Source: JBFXAM01 sp050184295
GTDB lineage: Bacteria; Planctomycetota; Phycisphaerae; UBA1845; Fen-1342
DNA length: 51,236 nucleotides
Direction of reading: 5' to 3'
NCBI GenBank assembly: GCA_050184295.1
Contig: JBFXAM010000022.1
Location: forward strand, 1 to 51,236
Below, piece after piece: positions 41,134-48,456 of this stretch. A model generated the notes under the pieces. That model did not search any database and was not told the origin of the DNA. It saw nothing but the letters and a program-made list of their open reading frames with translations. A program made the translations under genes and the position numbers. Within the stretch, counting starts at the first letter, position 1, and every line of letters starts with the position of its first letter.

Positions 41134-41250
41134 CGGCTTCTCGCCGGACTCGTACTCCGGATCATACTCATCATACCACAGCAGGCGACTCTTGACGCTT
41201 GTGGAGACGCTCGGCGGTGGAAAGCAGGTCGCATACGACCGCCACCTGCT
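40300..41250 (-). repeat. Duplicated RHS core segment, copy 2
   Basis: The partner of 38660-39655. It starts next to the stop of the small gene at 41261 with the same boundary sequence (GGTGGCG..CGTATGC.ACCTG on the minus strand) and ends at the divergent tip B. Near-identity over several hundred bases points to recent duplication or gene conversion. Confidence 0.85.
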
Positions 41251-41260
41251 TGTCTGCTTA

Positions 41261-41602
41261 CTATGTTATCGATCGCTCCTTTGCTCCAGCGGCTAAGACG
41301 ATCGCGACAATTTCGTCAAATACCTCACGATTAGCGGTAGTATCGATACACGCAATCATCAGGTCAACACCTGCGATGTCGGCGTTCCAACCGCTCGTGA
41401 GGCCCACTCCGCCGGTTCCGCGGGTAATAAGTATTGCGCACGGCACAAAATCAACTGGTGCTGCATGCTCAGCATTCCTCGGATCGATGCGACAGACCAT
41501 TCCGCGATCATCAAATAGCGAAGGCCAATTGTTCCATAACTCTTGTGGCAATACGTACGATCGAACACATTTTCTGGATATGAGAGCCATGCGGCTATCC
41601 AC
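41261..41602 (-). CDS. Putative immunity protein for RHS tip A
   Basis: A 113-residue protein (GTG 41602 or ATG 41590). It is an alpha/beta sequence with ILITRGTGGVGLTSGWNADIAGVDLMIACIDTT and a C-terminal helix REVFDEIVAIVLAAG. It lies 111 nt after the end of the main RHS gene on the same strand, and its composition is AT-rich compared with the RHS core. It is placed as the immunity partner of tip A by position only. No ribosome binding site is clear. The next RHS unit's boundary begins about 10 nt after its stop. Confidence 0.5.
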   Translation of the reverse strand: MDSRMALISRKCVRSYVLPQELWNNWPSLFDDRGMVCRIDPRNAEHAAPVDFVPCAILITRGTGGVGLTSGWNADIAGVDLMIACIDTTANREVFDEIVAIVLAAGAKERSIT

Positions 41603-41713
41603 AAGTTAACCGAACCAATATCCGGCTCGTGTCAAATCAACGCTTTTCGCGCAGGATTTAAACAGCATTAATTCATTGGAACACTAAGGAAATCAGCCCT
41701 AGAATAGCTCTCA

Positions 41714-43540
41714 TCATAATGCACCCCAAATCGCGCTTCCCACATTCCAGATACAATTGCCGGGACTCGGATTGCTGTTGAAGAGACGTTCGGCATATCT
41801 TAACGGGATCCACGGCGTCCGTATGATTCCAGGAGTATTGTTTGTTCCGACCGTCCGCGTTGCCGTTGGTCCATTTCGCAAAATCATGTTCCAAGTGTTC
41901 TTGCCCAAACGTAGAACGCAGCTCCCACCATTCCAGCCCGCTTGAGCCCAGCCAGTTGAATTTAAGCATAAATATGCGTAAGTTCCGCCAAGCCCTAGAC
42001 CCACGCCTGCACCAACGCTCGTGCCGACAATTGCAGTGTCGCTCCATCCCGCAAGATCATTGTCGTCGACGCCAAATAAACCTAAAGTTCCACGCCAGAC
42101 TTCTGCCATACCATTGTTGAGCCAGTTGTCGATTCCCTCTCCGTAGAGCAGTCCCAGTGGATCACTGCAATCAACAGGATTTCCGCCGCAGTATAAGTAT
42201 AGATTAAGTCCACCCATGAGCCCGATCGGATCTCTCTGCACGAATCTTCCGATATCCGGCTGGTACCACCGCGCGCCGACGTGTTTGAGCATAATCGGGC
42301 GCGTGCCCGGTTTGCCTTCGAGGATCAGCAGGTCGGCTTCGTAGCCGTGGGCGCCGGCGTATTGGTAGCGCGGCGAACCCGCCGGCTGCGTCGTCGCGAC
42401 TTTCCATTCGCTTTCGCCGCCGTCGTAGATGACGGCTTCGCCGAAGGCGGTGTAATAGAGCGTCTGCGGGCCGGCGGCGGGCGGGTCGCCGGCGTCGTCG
42501 GTCAGCAGGCTGGTCGAGCCGACCAGGTCGGCGTGGTAATACCGGCTGGCGCCGTTGCTGACCGTCTGCTCGCCCAGCCCGCCGAAGTAACGCGTCTGCT
42601 CGACCACGTCGTAGGTGTCGCCTTCGCCGGGCGTGAGCGTGAAGTCGCCGTAGGGCGTGTCGGCGGCGTAGTCGGTCCACGTGCCGGTTTCGAGCGGGAA
42701 GTAGAAGTCATTCGGATCGACCGCCCGGCGGAGATAGCGCCCGCGGAGCGAATCGTACCGGAACTCGACGGCGGCGTTTTTCACGTGATCATCATACCCG
42801 CCGCCGCCGTCGTCGGACCAGGTTTCCCAGACCGCCCGCCAGAGCATGCCGTTGCTGGCGTAATACAGCGCGAGGCCGCGGGCGATCTGCTGGTCCTTGC
42901 CGTCGAGGTCGCCGGCGTCGCGGATGACGATGTTCGAGCAGTGGCCGTTGGCGTAGTAGGTGTAGCTCACCGTCCGCGTGGGCTTCTCGCCCTCTTCGTA
43001 TTCCGGGTTGAACTCGCTGTAGCTGAGCAGGCGGTTGTTGTGGGTCTGGTAGTCGCCGTCCTCCGTCCCATCGACATCGTACGCATAAGCCGTCAACAAC
43101 CCGGCCGCCGTGTTATCGGCCTTCAGCGTGCGGTTGCCGAGCTGGTCGTAGGTGTAGGTCAGGTCGTACACGACGACGGCGGGGTCGGCGTCGATCGTGC
43201 GGGATTCATCGGTCAGGCGCTTGCGGTTGTCGTAGCCGAACGCGACGGTGGTGACGGTCGCGGGGGCGGCGACGTTGTCGGTCTCGACGCGGCTCGCGAG
43301 CGTGTTGTCGAGGTTCCAGGTGTAGTCGAACTGGTACAGCACGGCGTCGAGCGCGTCCTTGTGGATGATGTGCTCGACGCGGTTCGCCTCGTCGTACTCG
43401 TAGAGCACCTTCGCGCCGTTGAGGAACTCGATCGATTCCGGCCGGCCGGCGGCGTCGTAGGTGTACGTGTCGACGCCGGTGCCACCCGTGCGGAGCACCG
43501 TCTCGAGGAAGCCGCGCTCCTCGTAGGTGTACTGCGTCAC
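41714..43540 (-). CDS. RHS-repeat protein with toxin tip A (5' truncated)
   Basis: 608 residues from GTG 43540. It holds many YD/RHS repeats (TYEERGFLETVLRTGG, YTYDAAGRPESIEFLNG, YEYDEANRVEHI, DLTYTYDQLGNRTLKADNT) and the complete core end (YYHADLVGSTSLLTDD, RFVQRDPIGLMGGLNLYLYCGGNPVDCSDPLGL). The tip (from about 42148, ~145 residues) is AT-richer and has a Gly-rich hydrophobic stretch (VGTSVGAGVGLGLGGTYAY), then Trp/Asn-rich sequence. Its activity is unknown, and membrane insertion is possible. The reading frame extends upstream into the VOC gene without a start, so the signal, N-terminal plug and much of the repeat shell are missing. Either the gene is a remnant or its front part lies elsewhere. 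Confidence 0.8.
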   Translation of the reverse strand: MTQYTYEERGFLETVLRTGGTGVDTYTYDAAGRPESIEFLNGAKVLYEYDEANRVEHIIHKDALDAVLYQFDYTWNLDNTLASRVETDNVAAPATVTTVAFGYDNRKRLTDESRTIDADPAVVVYDLTYTYDQLGNRTLKADNTAAGLLTAYAYDVDGTEDGDYQTHNNRLLSYSEFNPEYEEGEKPTRTVSYTYYANGHCSNIVIRDAGDLDGKDQQIARGLALYYASNGMLWRAVWETWSDDGGGGYDDHVKNAAVEFRYDSLRGRYLRRAVDPNDFYFPLETGTWTDYAADTPYGDFTLTPGEGDTYDVVEQTRYFGGLGEQTVSNGASRYYHADLVGSTSLLTDDAGDPPAAGPQTLYYTAFGEAVIYDGGESEWKVATTQPAGSPRYQYAGAHGYEADLLILEGKPGTRPIMLKHVGARWYQPDIGRFVQRDPIGLMGGLNLYLYCGGNPVDCSDPLGLLYGEGIDNWLNNGMAEVWRGTLGLFGVDDNDLAGWSDTAIVGTSVGAGVGLGLGGTYAYLCLNSTGWAQAGWNGGSCVLRLGKNTWNMILRNGPTATRTVGTNNTPGIIRTPWIPLRYAERLFNSNPSPGNCIWNVGSAIWGAL

Positions 43541-43565
43541 GTCGCCGTCGGGGCCGCACAGCGCC

Positions 43566-44054
43566 TTACTCGCCCGGCCGAGGCACGTGCTGATCGACCA
43601 GGATCGGGTTGCCGTCCGGATCGACGAGCGTCAGGCTCGCGGGCCCGCTGGTCGACTCGTCGGCTTCGGTCGTCAGAGAGATGCCCGCGGCTTTGAGTCG
43701 GCGCTGAATCGCGCGCACGTCGTCGAATGTCGCCAGCGTGGCGCAGTTGCGATCCCAGCCCGGGTTGAAAGTGAGCATGTTCTTGTCGAACATCCCCTGA
43801 AACAGCCCGATCGTGCTCGTTTCGTTCTGTAGGATCAGCCAGTTCTGCGCCGGGTCGCCGGCGATCGCGCGCAGGCCGAGCTGCTCGTAGAACGCGCGCG
43901 ACGCGGCCAGGTCTTTGACGGCGAGGCTGACGGAGAAATTTCCCAGTTGCATGGTCTGGCTTCCTGTTCCAGGCGCCCCGCCCGAGGTCGCGACGCCCCG
44001 GGCGGCGCAGCCGGCGACGACGAGGCCGAGCATGCTTACAATGACGCACTTCAC
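43566..44054 (-). CDS. VOC-superfamily lipoprotein
   Basis: 162 residues from GTG 44054 with GGGAG 6 nt upstream. The N-terminus is a lipoprotein signal with lipobox V-A-G-C (MKCVIVSMLGLVVAGC), so the mature protein should be lipidated and face the periplasm, unusual for this fold. The rest is one glyoxalase/bleomycin-resistance (VOC) domain: FSVSLAVKDLAASRAFYEQLGLRA, GLFQGMFDKNMLTFNPGWD, VRAIQRRLKAAGISL and SLTLVDPDGNPILVDQH. It is divergent from the AraC/GyrI regulator, whose upstream open frame overlaps its 5' end. Its stop codon overlaps the open upstream frame of the RHS gene. Confidence 0.8.
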   Translation of the reverse strand: MKCVIVSMLGLVVAGCAARGVATSGGAPGTGSQTMQLGNFSVSLAVKDLAASRAFYEQLGLRAIAGDPAQNWLILQNETSTIGLFQGMFDKNMLTFNPGWDRNCATLATFDDVRAIQRRLKAAGISLTTEADESTSGPASLTLVDPDGNPILVDQHVPRPGE

Positions 44055-44153
44055 CGGTCGCTCCCGATGTGTGGCGATTCCCGGGCAGGCGGCGGAGCCC
44101 GAATCCCGCTGCGCCGGATTCTATCCATCCGTCCGCGGAGGTCTTGCCAGATC

Positions 44154-45128
44154 TTGCGAAACTCCGCGAAAACCAGCGCCGCCCGCGCCACGTATCTCGA
44201 GCGCGTCAATCGCGCGATCGATCACGTCGTCGCGCATCTCGACGAGCCGCTCCGCCTGCGCGACCTCGCGCGCGCCGCGCTGCTCTCGCCTTTCCATTTC
44301 CACCGCGTGTTTCAAAGCCTCGTCGGCGAGACCCCCGCGGAATTCGTCAAGCGCCTGCGCCTTGAGAAGGCGCTCACACGTATGGCCCACGCCCGCCCGC
44401 GCTCCTTCACCGCGCTTGCGCTCGACTGCGGGTTTTCCTCGTCGTCCGACTTTTCCCGCTGCTTCAAGCAGCGCTTCGGCACGTCGCCGCGCGCGTTCGA
44501 TCTCGACGCGTGGCGCGCCGCGCGCGGCGCCGAGCTGCGCGCCGTCGTCGACCAGGCCGCACCGCGAACGGACCTGCGCGGCGCATCGCGGCGCGTCGAC
44601 CGGTTGCCCCCGCGGCACAACGCCGACGCGTTCCGGGTCCGCATTCGAAACCTGCCGCCGCGAACCGTCGCGTACATTTGCGTCGACCGACCCTACCGTG
44701 GCGACGCGGTCGTGCGCGCCGCCGAACGCCTCGTCGCATGGGCCGACCGCCGGGGGCTCGCCGACGGACAGTGGCTGGGCTACCAATGGGACAATCCGGA
44801 AGTCACCGCGCTCGACGACTGCCGCTATTACGTCGCGGTCGAGGCGGAGCGGTTCACGCCCTGCGGCGAGATCGGCCGATTCGAGTTCCCGCCGATGACC
44901 GTCGCCGAAGTGGCCGTGCGCGGCGACCTCGCGCTGGAATTGCGCGCGCTGCACTGGCTCTACGGCGTTTGGCTGCCGCGCAGCGGGTATGTCCCCGACG
45001 ATCACCCCGGCTTCGAAGCGTGGATCGGCAAGCCGTTCGCGCACGGCACGGGCCATTTCGAGATTCACGTGCACCTGCCGGTTCGGCGAATGTCGGCGGC
45101 TTGGCGGAGCGATCGGCGAGCGACGTGA
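44154..45128 (+). CDS. AraC-family regulator with GyrI-like effector domain
   Basis: About 324 residues from TTG 44154 (GGAGG 12 nt upstream), chosen because the family usually begins right before ATYLERVNRAIDHVVAHLDEPLRLRDLARAA. ATG 44067 is an alternative. Two AraC helix-turn-helix motifs lie in residues about 12-115 (LARAALLSPFHFHRVFQSLVGETP and ALDCGFSSSSDFSRCFKQRFGTSPRAF). The C-terminal GyrI/Rob-type small-molecule binding domain spans about 165-320 (VRIRNLPPRTVAYICVDRPYRG, CRYYVAVEAERF, FEIHVHLPV). Such proteins activate efflux or detoxification genes on binding hydrophobic cations. The target may be the divergent VOC gene. Confidence 0.85.
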   Translation: MRNSAKTSAARATYLERVNRAIDHVVAHLDEPLRLRDLARAALLSPFHFHRVFQSLVGETPAEFVKRLRLEKALTRMAHARPRSFTALALDCGFSSSSDFSRCFKQRFGTSPRAFDLDAWRAARGAELRAVVDQAAPRTDLRGASRRVDRLPPRHNADAFRVRIRNLPPRTVAYICVDRPYRGDAVVRAAERLVAWADRRGLADGQWLGYQWDNPEVTALDDCRYYVAVEAERFTPCGEIGRFEFPPMTVAEVAVRGDLALELRALHWLYGVWLPRSGYVPDDHPGFEAWIGKPFAHGTGHFEIHVHLPVRRMSAAWRSDRRAT

Positions 45129-45654
45129 CCGCTGCCCGCTCTGGGCAAACGATGCGATCAGGTTCCCCGAGCTCGGATCGCTCCGGTTGTATCCGTTCGT
45201 ATACCGGGTCGGGATCGGCGCGCGCTTCGCGCTGGCCCTGTACATCCGCCGGCGACCCGGGCCGCGCTCGCGCTTGGGGGCTCCTCGTCGGCGGTAACTC
45301 CGCGCGCAGCATGACGCCCGTCGCGCACGTCCTCTTTGATGTGACGCACCGTCGGCCGATTGTGGCCTCCGACCTGCTGACGCCGGACGTCTGTGTTCGG
45401 AGCGGCCTGTGAAGTGGACCGCTCGTGCATCTGGCGCTCACCGCAGGCGTCAATCTCGCGCATGCGCAGTCGCGGCTCATCGTGTTCGATCTCGTCGCGC
45501 TCTCGCTGCCGCTGCCAGACCATGCCCGGTCGTCCACGGGAGAAGACCGAGGCGGGTGGTCGTGGGGACCAGCGGTGCGTCAACGGGCCTCTGGGCCGCG
45601 TGAAGGGCCGAGGGGCCGGGAATCGAGATTGGCCGGAATTTTGGCGAGAAATAT
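45129..45654. other. Intergenic region upstream of the ArsR-type operon
   Basis: 526 bp with only antisense-like open frames of biased composition and no ribosome binding sites. The far end (45640-45690) is notably AT-rich and carries the operator/promoter of the next gene. I see no repeat or RNA gene in it. Confidence 0.4.
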
Positions 45655-45683
45655 TTGACAAAAATAATTGTCAATGCTACGTT
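45655..45683 (+). promoter_or_regulatory. Promoter with overlapping operator palindrome
   Basis: A perfect 7-bp inverted repeat TTGACAA-AAATAA-TTGTCAA spans 45655-45674. Its left arm doubles as a consensus -35 box TTGACA (45655-45660), and 17 nt later TACGTT (45678-45683) can serve as a -10 box. A dimeric repressor on the palindrome would block RNA polymerase. The HTH gene starts at 45691, only 8 nt after the -10 box, so autoregulation by an ArsR-type protein is the natural reading. Confidence 0.65.
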
Positions 45684-45690
45684 GCGGGGC

Positions 45691-46293
45691 ATGGTGGAGC
45701 TGCGCGTCATCGACGATCCCGCATCCGCCGGCGTGGCGCTGGACCCTGTGCGCAGCCGACTTCTCTCGGAGCTCCGCACGCCCGCATCCGCCGCCACACT
45801 CGCTGGCCGCGTGGGGTTGCCGCGCCAGAAGGTGAACTACCACCTGCGAACGCTCGAAGCGCACGGGCTGGTCCGAGTGCACAGCAAGAAGCGCTGGGGC
45901 GGATTGACAGAGCGGCGGCTGGTGGCGACCGCATCCTCGTACGTCGTCTCGCCCGGTGCACTCGGTCCGGTCGCGGCGGACCCGGCGCGACAAACGGACC
46001 GGCTCTCCGCAAGCTATCTCGTGGCGCTGGCGGCGCGAGTGGTCCGCGAGGTCGGACAGTTGCTTCGCAGGTCCGAAGAACTCAACAAGCGCCTGGCGAC
46101 GCTCTCCATTGACACCGAAGTGAGATTCCGGTCCGCCGAGGACCGTGCCGCCTTCAGCAGCGGCCTGGCCGCCGCAGTCGCGGCGCTGGTCTCGCGCTAT
46201 CACGACGAATCCGCGCCGGGCGGGCGCCGACATCGCCTGATGATCGGGGCGTATCCCACGCCCGCGGAAACCATTGAAAAGGGAACGACGTGA
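45691..46293 (+). CDS. ArsR-type winged-helix transcriptional regulator
   Basis: 200 residues. ATG 45691 is preferred over the upstream in-frame codon at 45655, which lies inside the operator. The winged helix is at about residues 15-80 (DPVRSRLLSELRTPASAATLAGRVGLPRQKVNYHLRTLEAHGLVRV), with the recognition helix GLPRQKVNYHLRTL. No metal-binding Cys motif is present, so it is not a classical metal sensor. The helical C-terminal half (about 105-170) may bind a ligand or dimerise. The stop TGA overlaps the GTG start of the next gene. It probably represses its own operon through the palindrome at 45655-45674. Confidence 0.85.
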   Translation: MVELRVIDDPASAGVALDPVRSRLLSELRTPASAATLAGRVGLPRQKVNYHLRTLEAHGLVRVHSKKRWGGLTERRLVATASSYVVSPGALGPVAADPARQTDRLSASYLVALAARVVREVGQLLRRSEELNKRLATLSIDTEVRFRSAEDRAAFSSGLAAAVAALVSRYHDESAPGGRRHRLMIGAYPTPAETIEKGTT

Positions 46294-46826
46294 GCGTGAA
46301 GAAGGAAGCCTCCGTTCGCCGATCGGCGCGGGTCGAAGTCGAAGCCCCGAGCCGCGCCCAGACCGCGGCGGCGCGACGCTCGGCGGAAGCCCAGTTGCGT
46401 ACGCTGATCGCCAAGTTCGCGCCCGCGCATCGACGGCTCATCGGCGCCATTCGACGGTGGCTGCGAATGCGCCTGCCCACCGCCCATGAGGTGGTGTATG
46501 AATATCGCGACTGGTTCGTCATCAGCTATTCACCCAGCGAGCACGGCTATGAGGGGGTTCTTGCCATCCGCGGGAGCGCGGGCGCCGTGAAGCTCTACTT
46601 CAATCAAGGCAAGAACCTGCCGGATCCCGAGAAGCTGTTGCAGGGCTCCGGCCAGACGCGCTTCATTGACGTGGAAGGCGCATCCACGCTCGCTCGTCCG
46701 GCGGTCGCGCGCCTGTTCGACGAGGCCCTCGCGCGCAACCGCGTGTCGTTCGCGCCCGCCGGCCGCGGGCCAGTGGTCATTCGTTCGGCATCGGCCAAAT
46801 CGCGTCGGCGGCGTGGCCCCGCCTGA
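46290..46826 (+). CDS. DUF1801-like protein with an SRPBCC-derived N-terminus
   Basis: 178 residues from GTG 46290, which overlaps the stop of the regulator gene (GTGA) and has AAGGGA upstream. Residues about 30-155 match the DUF1801-like core (LIAKFAPAHRRLIGAIRRWLRMRLPTAHEVVYEYRDWFVISYSPSEHGYEGVLAI, VKLYFNQGKNLPDPEKLLQGSG). The first ~20 residues (MSVKKEASVRRSARVEVEAP) copy the start of the SRPBCC protein at 48457 (MSVKKEPSGRRSVQVEVEVP), at protein and DNA level, so the gene is a fusion of a foreign 5' end. The function of the family is unknown. Confidence 0.75.
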   Translation: MSVKKEASVRRSARVEVEAPSRAQTAAARRSAEAQLRTLIAKFAPAHRRLIGAIRRWLRMRLPTAHEVVYEYRDWFVISYSPSEHGYEGVLAIRGSAGAVKLYFNQGKNLPDPEKLLQGSGQTRFIDVEGASTLARPAVARLFDEALARNRVSFAPAGRGPVVIRSASAKSRRRRGPA

Positions 46827-46922
46827 CATGCGGTTGCACCTGACAAAGCCGGCGGCGCCGCTGCGGCCGCGCGGATCGCCTGATGGTCGTGGCGCACCTC
46901 CTGCCGCACCCAGGGAGGCAGC

Positions 46923-47195
46923 ATGAGCGTGAATGAAGGAGTCTCCGGACCCCGTCCAATCCAGGTCGTCGTGGAGATCTCCGACGCGCCGGAGGAAGTC
47001 TGGCCGGCGATCGCCACCGGGCCGCGTACCTCGTGTTGGCTCTGCCAGACTGAGATCGACGAGTGCGACGGAGAGCCCGTCGGGGTGAAGTTGGATTTCG
47101 GCCCGGGCATGAAGTCCCGCTCCGAACCCAAAACAACGGAAACCACAATAGGCGTGAAACAGGGAGGCTCGGATGCCCATGCTGTGTGGAATTAG
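46923..47195 (+). pseudogene. Truncated SRPBCC (AHSA1-like) gene
   Basis: 90 codons. The first ~61 residues (MSVNEGVSGPRPIQVVVEIS, PEEVWPAIATGP...FGPGM) align with the N-terminus of the intact SRPBCC protein at 48457-49266 (PEEVWRAIATGP...FGPGM). Beyond FGPGM the frame gives unrelated sequence and a stop inside the next gene's start. Over 200 residues of the fold are missing, so it cannot form a START/Bet v1 barrel. It looks like a duplicate cut off by insertion of the NHL/FN3 gene. Confidence 0.7.
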
Positions 47196-48417
47196 TCGTC
47201 GAGAGGCGCTCGCGCTGGCGGCGGTGTTGCTCCTGGCAAGCGCCGTCCGCGCACACCCGGCAGCCGGTATCGCCGTCGATCCGAAGGGCCGGGTCTATTT
47301 CCTCGACACCGGCTCAGGACTGTGGAGGATCGACGCGCACGGCGCGCTCACCAGACTCTCGGAGACCCGATATCACTGGCTCACCCTCGACGTTGAAAAT
47401 GCGTTCGAAAAGACCCGTTTGCCCGCGGGGGCGAATGGAGATGTTGTGAAGGTCGGCGCCGGCCCCACGGTGCTTCTTGCCAGCGATTGGCCGATCACGC
47501 TGGGGCAGGACGGAAGTCTGTACTACCCGACCGGAAAACCCGGCAAGCTACAGATCAACCGGCTTACGTCCTCGGGACTTGCATCGGTACTGACTTCCGT
47601 TCCACCCGCGACGGGCGGGCGCCCCGTTCCGCACCTGGAGGGCATCGCGGCCGATCCCGGCAACTTCGTGCACTACACGGAGGGCGACACAATCCATCGC
47701 GTTTCGGCCACGGGGGAGGTCACCACCGCCGCGACGGTGCCCGCGTCCACGCGCGCCCCGTCGATCCCGGGAATCCCGCCGGACCAGAGGCCCTTGCTGC
47801 GCGGGCTCAAGCTCGACGCGAATGGATCGATCGTTGTCGCGTGCAGCGGCGACGGACGTGTCGTCAAGATCACGCGCGACGGGAAGATCACCACACTGCT
47901 TCAGAGCCGCAGTCCGTGGTCCCCGACCGATGTCGCCCTATTGGGAGAAGACGTGTACGTGCTGGAGTTCCTGCACACGGACAGGGACGTGCGCACCGAC
48001 TGGCTTCCGCGCGTCAGGAAGATCGCGGCGGACGGAACCGAGACGATTCTCGCGACGATCGACCACATGCCGGGGGCTCGGCCCTCGGTCCCACCGCCGC
48101 CGCCCGCGGCCGAGGAACTGAGGGCCGTCGTGCAGGACCGCGACTGCCGGCTGAATTGGAGCGCACCCGCGCTGCCGGGCACGGGCGTCGAGCCCGCGCT
48201 CGGCGCGGTGAGCCATTATCGCGTCGAGCGTCGCGTCCAAGCGCCCGGCGGAGAGCAGTCCGAGCAATGGGGCGTTTGGCTCGCCAGCACGGCCGACACG
48301 CATTTCACCGTGAAGGGCCTGACGCGCGGCGTGGAGTACGAGTTCCGAGTCGTCGCCGTGAATGCGGGTGGCAACGGTTTGCCATCCACCGCTGTTAAAG
48401 TGGCGGTATTGAAATAG
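47173..48417 (+). CDS. Exported NHL/SMP-30-like beta-propeller with C-terminal FN3 domain
   Basis: 414 residues; GGGAGG lies just upstream of the ATG. The signal peptide is EALALAAVLLLASAVRA. Residues about 32-300 are six or so propeller blades (AVDPKGRVYFLDTGSGLWRIDAHG, DWPITLGQDGSLYYPTGKPGKLQINRL, GLKLDANGSIVVACSGDGRVVKITRDGK). Residues about 320-413 form one FN3 domain (LNWSAPALPG, YEFRVVAVNAGGNGLPS). It splits the SRPBCC fragment from the intact SRPBCC gene. Its role in an otherwise cytosolic operon is unclear. It could be a periplasmic sensor or a lactonase-like enzyme, but no metal ligands were identified. Confidence 0.75.
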   Translation: MPMLCGISRREALALAAVLLLASAVRAHPAAGIAVDPKGRVYFLDTGSGLWRIDAHGALTRLSETRYHWLTLDVENAFEKTRLPAGANGDVVKVGAGPTVLLASDWPITLGQDGSLYYPTGKPGKLQINRLTSSGLASVLTSVPPATGGRPVPHLEGIAADPGNFVHYTEGDTIHRVSATGEVTTAATVPASTRAPSIPGIPPDQRPLLRGLKLDANGSIVVACSGDGRVVKITRDGKITTLLQSRSPWSPTDVALLGEDVYVLEFLHTDRDVRTDWLPRVRKIAADGTETILATIDHMPGARPSVPPPPPAAEELRAVVQDRDCRLNWSAPALPGTGVEPALGAVSHYRVERRVQAPGGEQSEQWGVWLASTADTHFTVKGLTRGVEYEFRVVAVNAGGNGLPSTAVKVAVLK

Positions 48418-48456
48418 AAGCGGCTTCGACAGGGAAGCCAAAGCAAAGGAAACGAC

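Noticed and set aside
38600..41250. Assembly duplication as the explanation for the RHS repeats
   Set aside because: The copies carry different tips and different small genes, and the core copies differ at scattered positions and by a ~50-bp deletion, so they are distinct real units.
42281..43696. 471-residue plus-strand open frame
   Set aside because: It is antisense to the RHS gene, whose YD repeats and core-end motifs are unmistakable.
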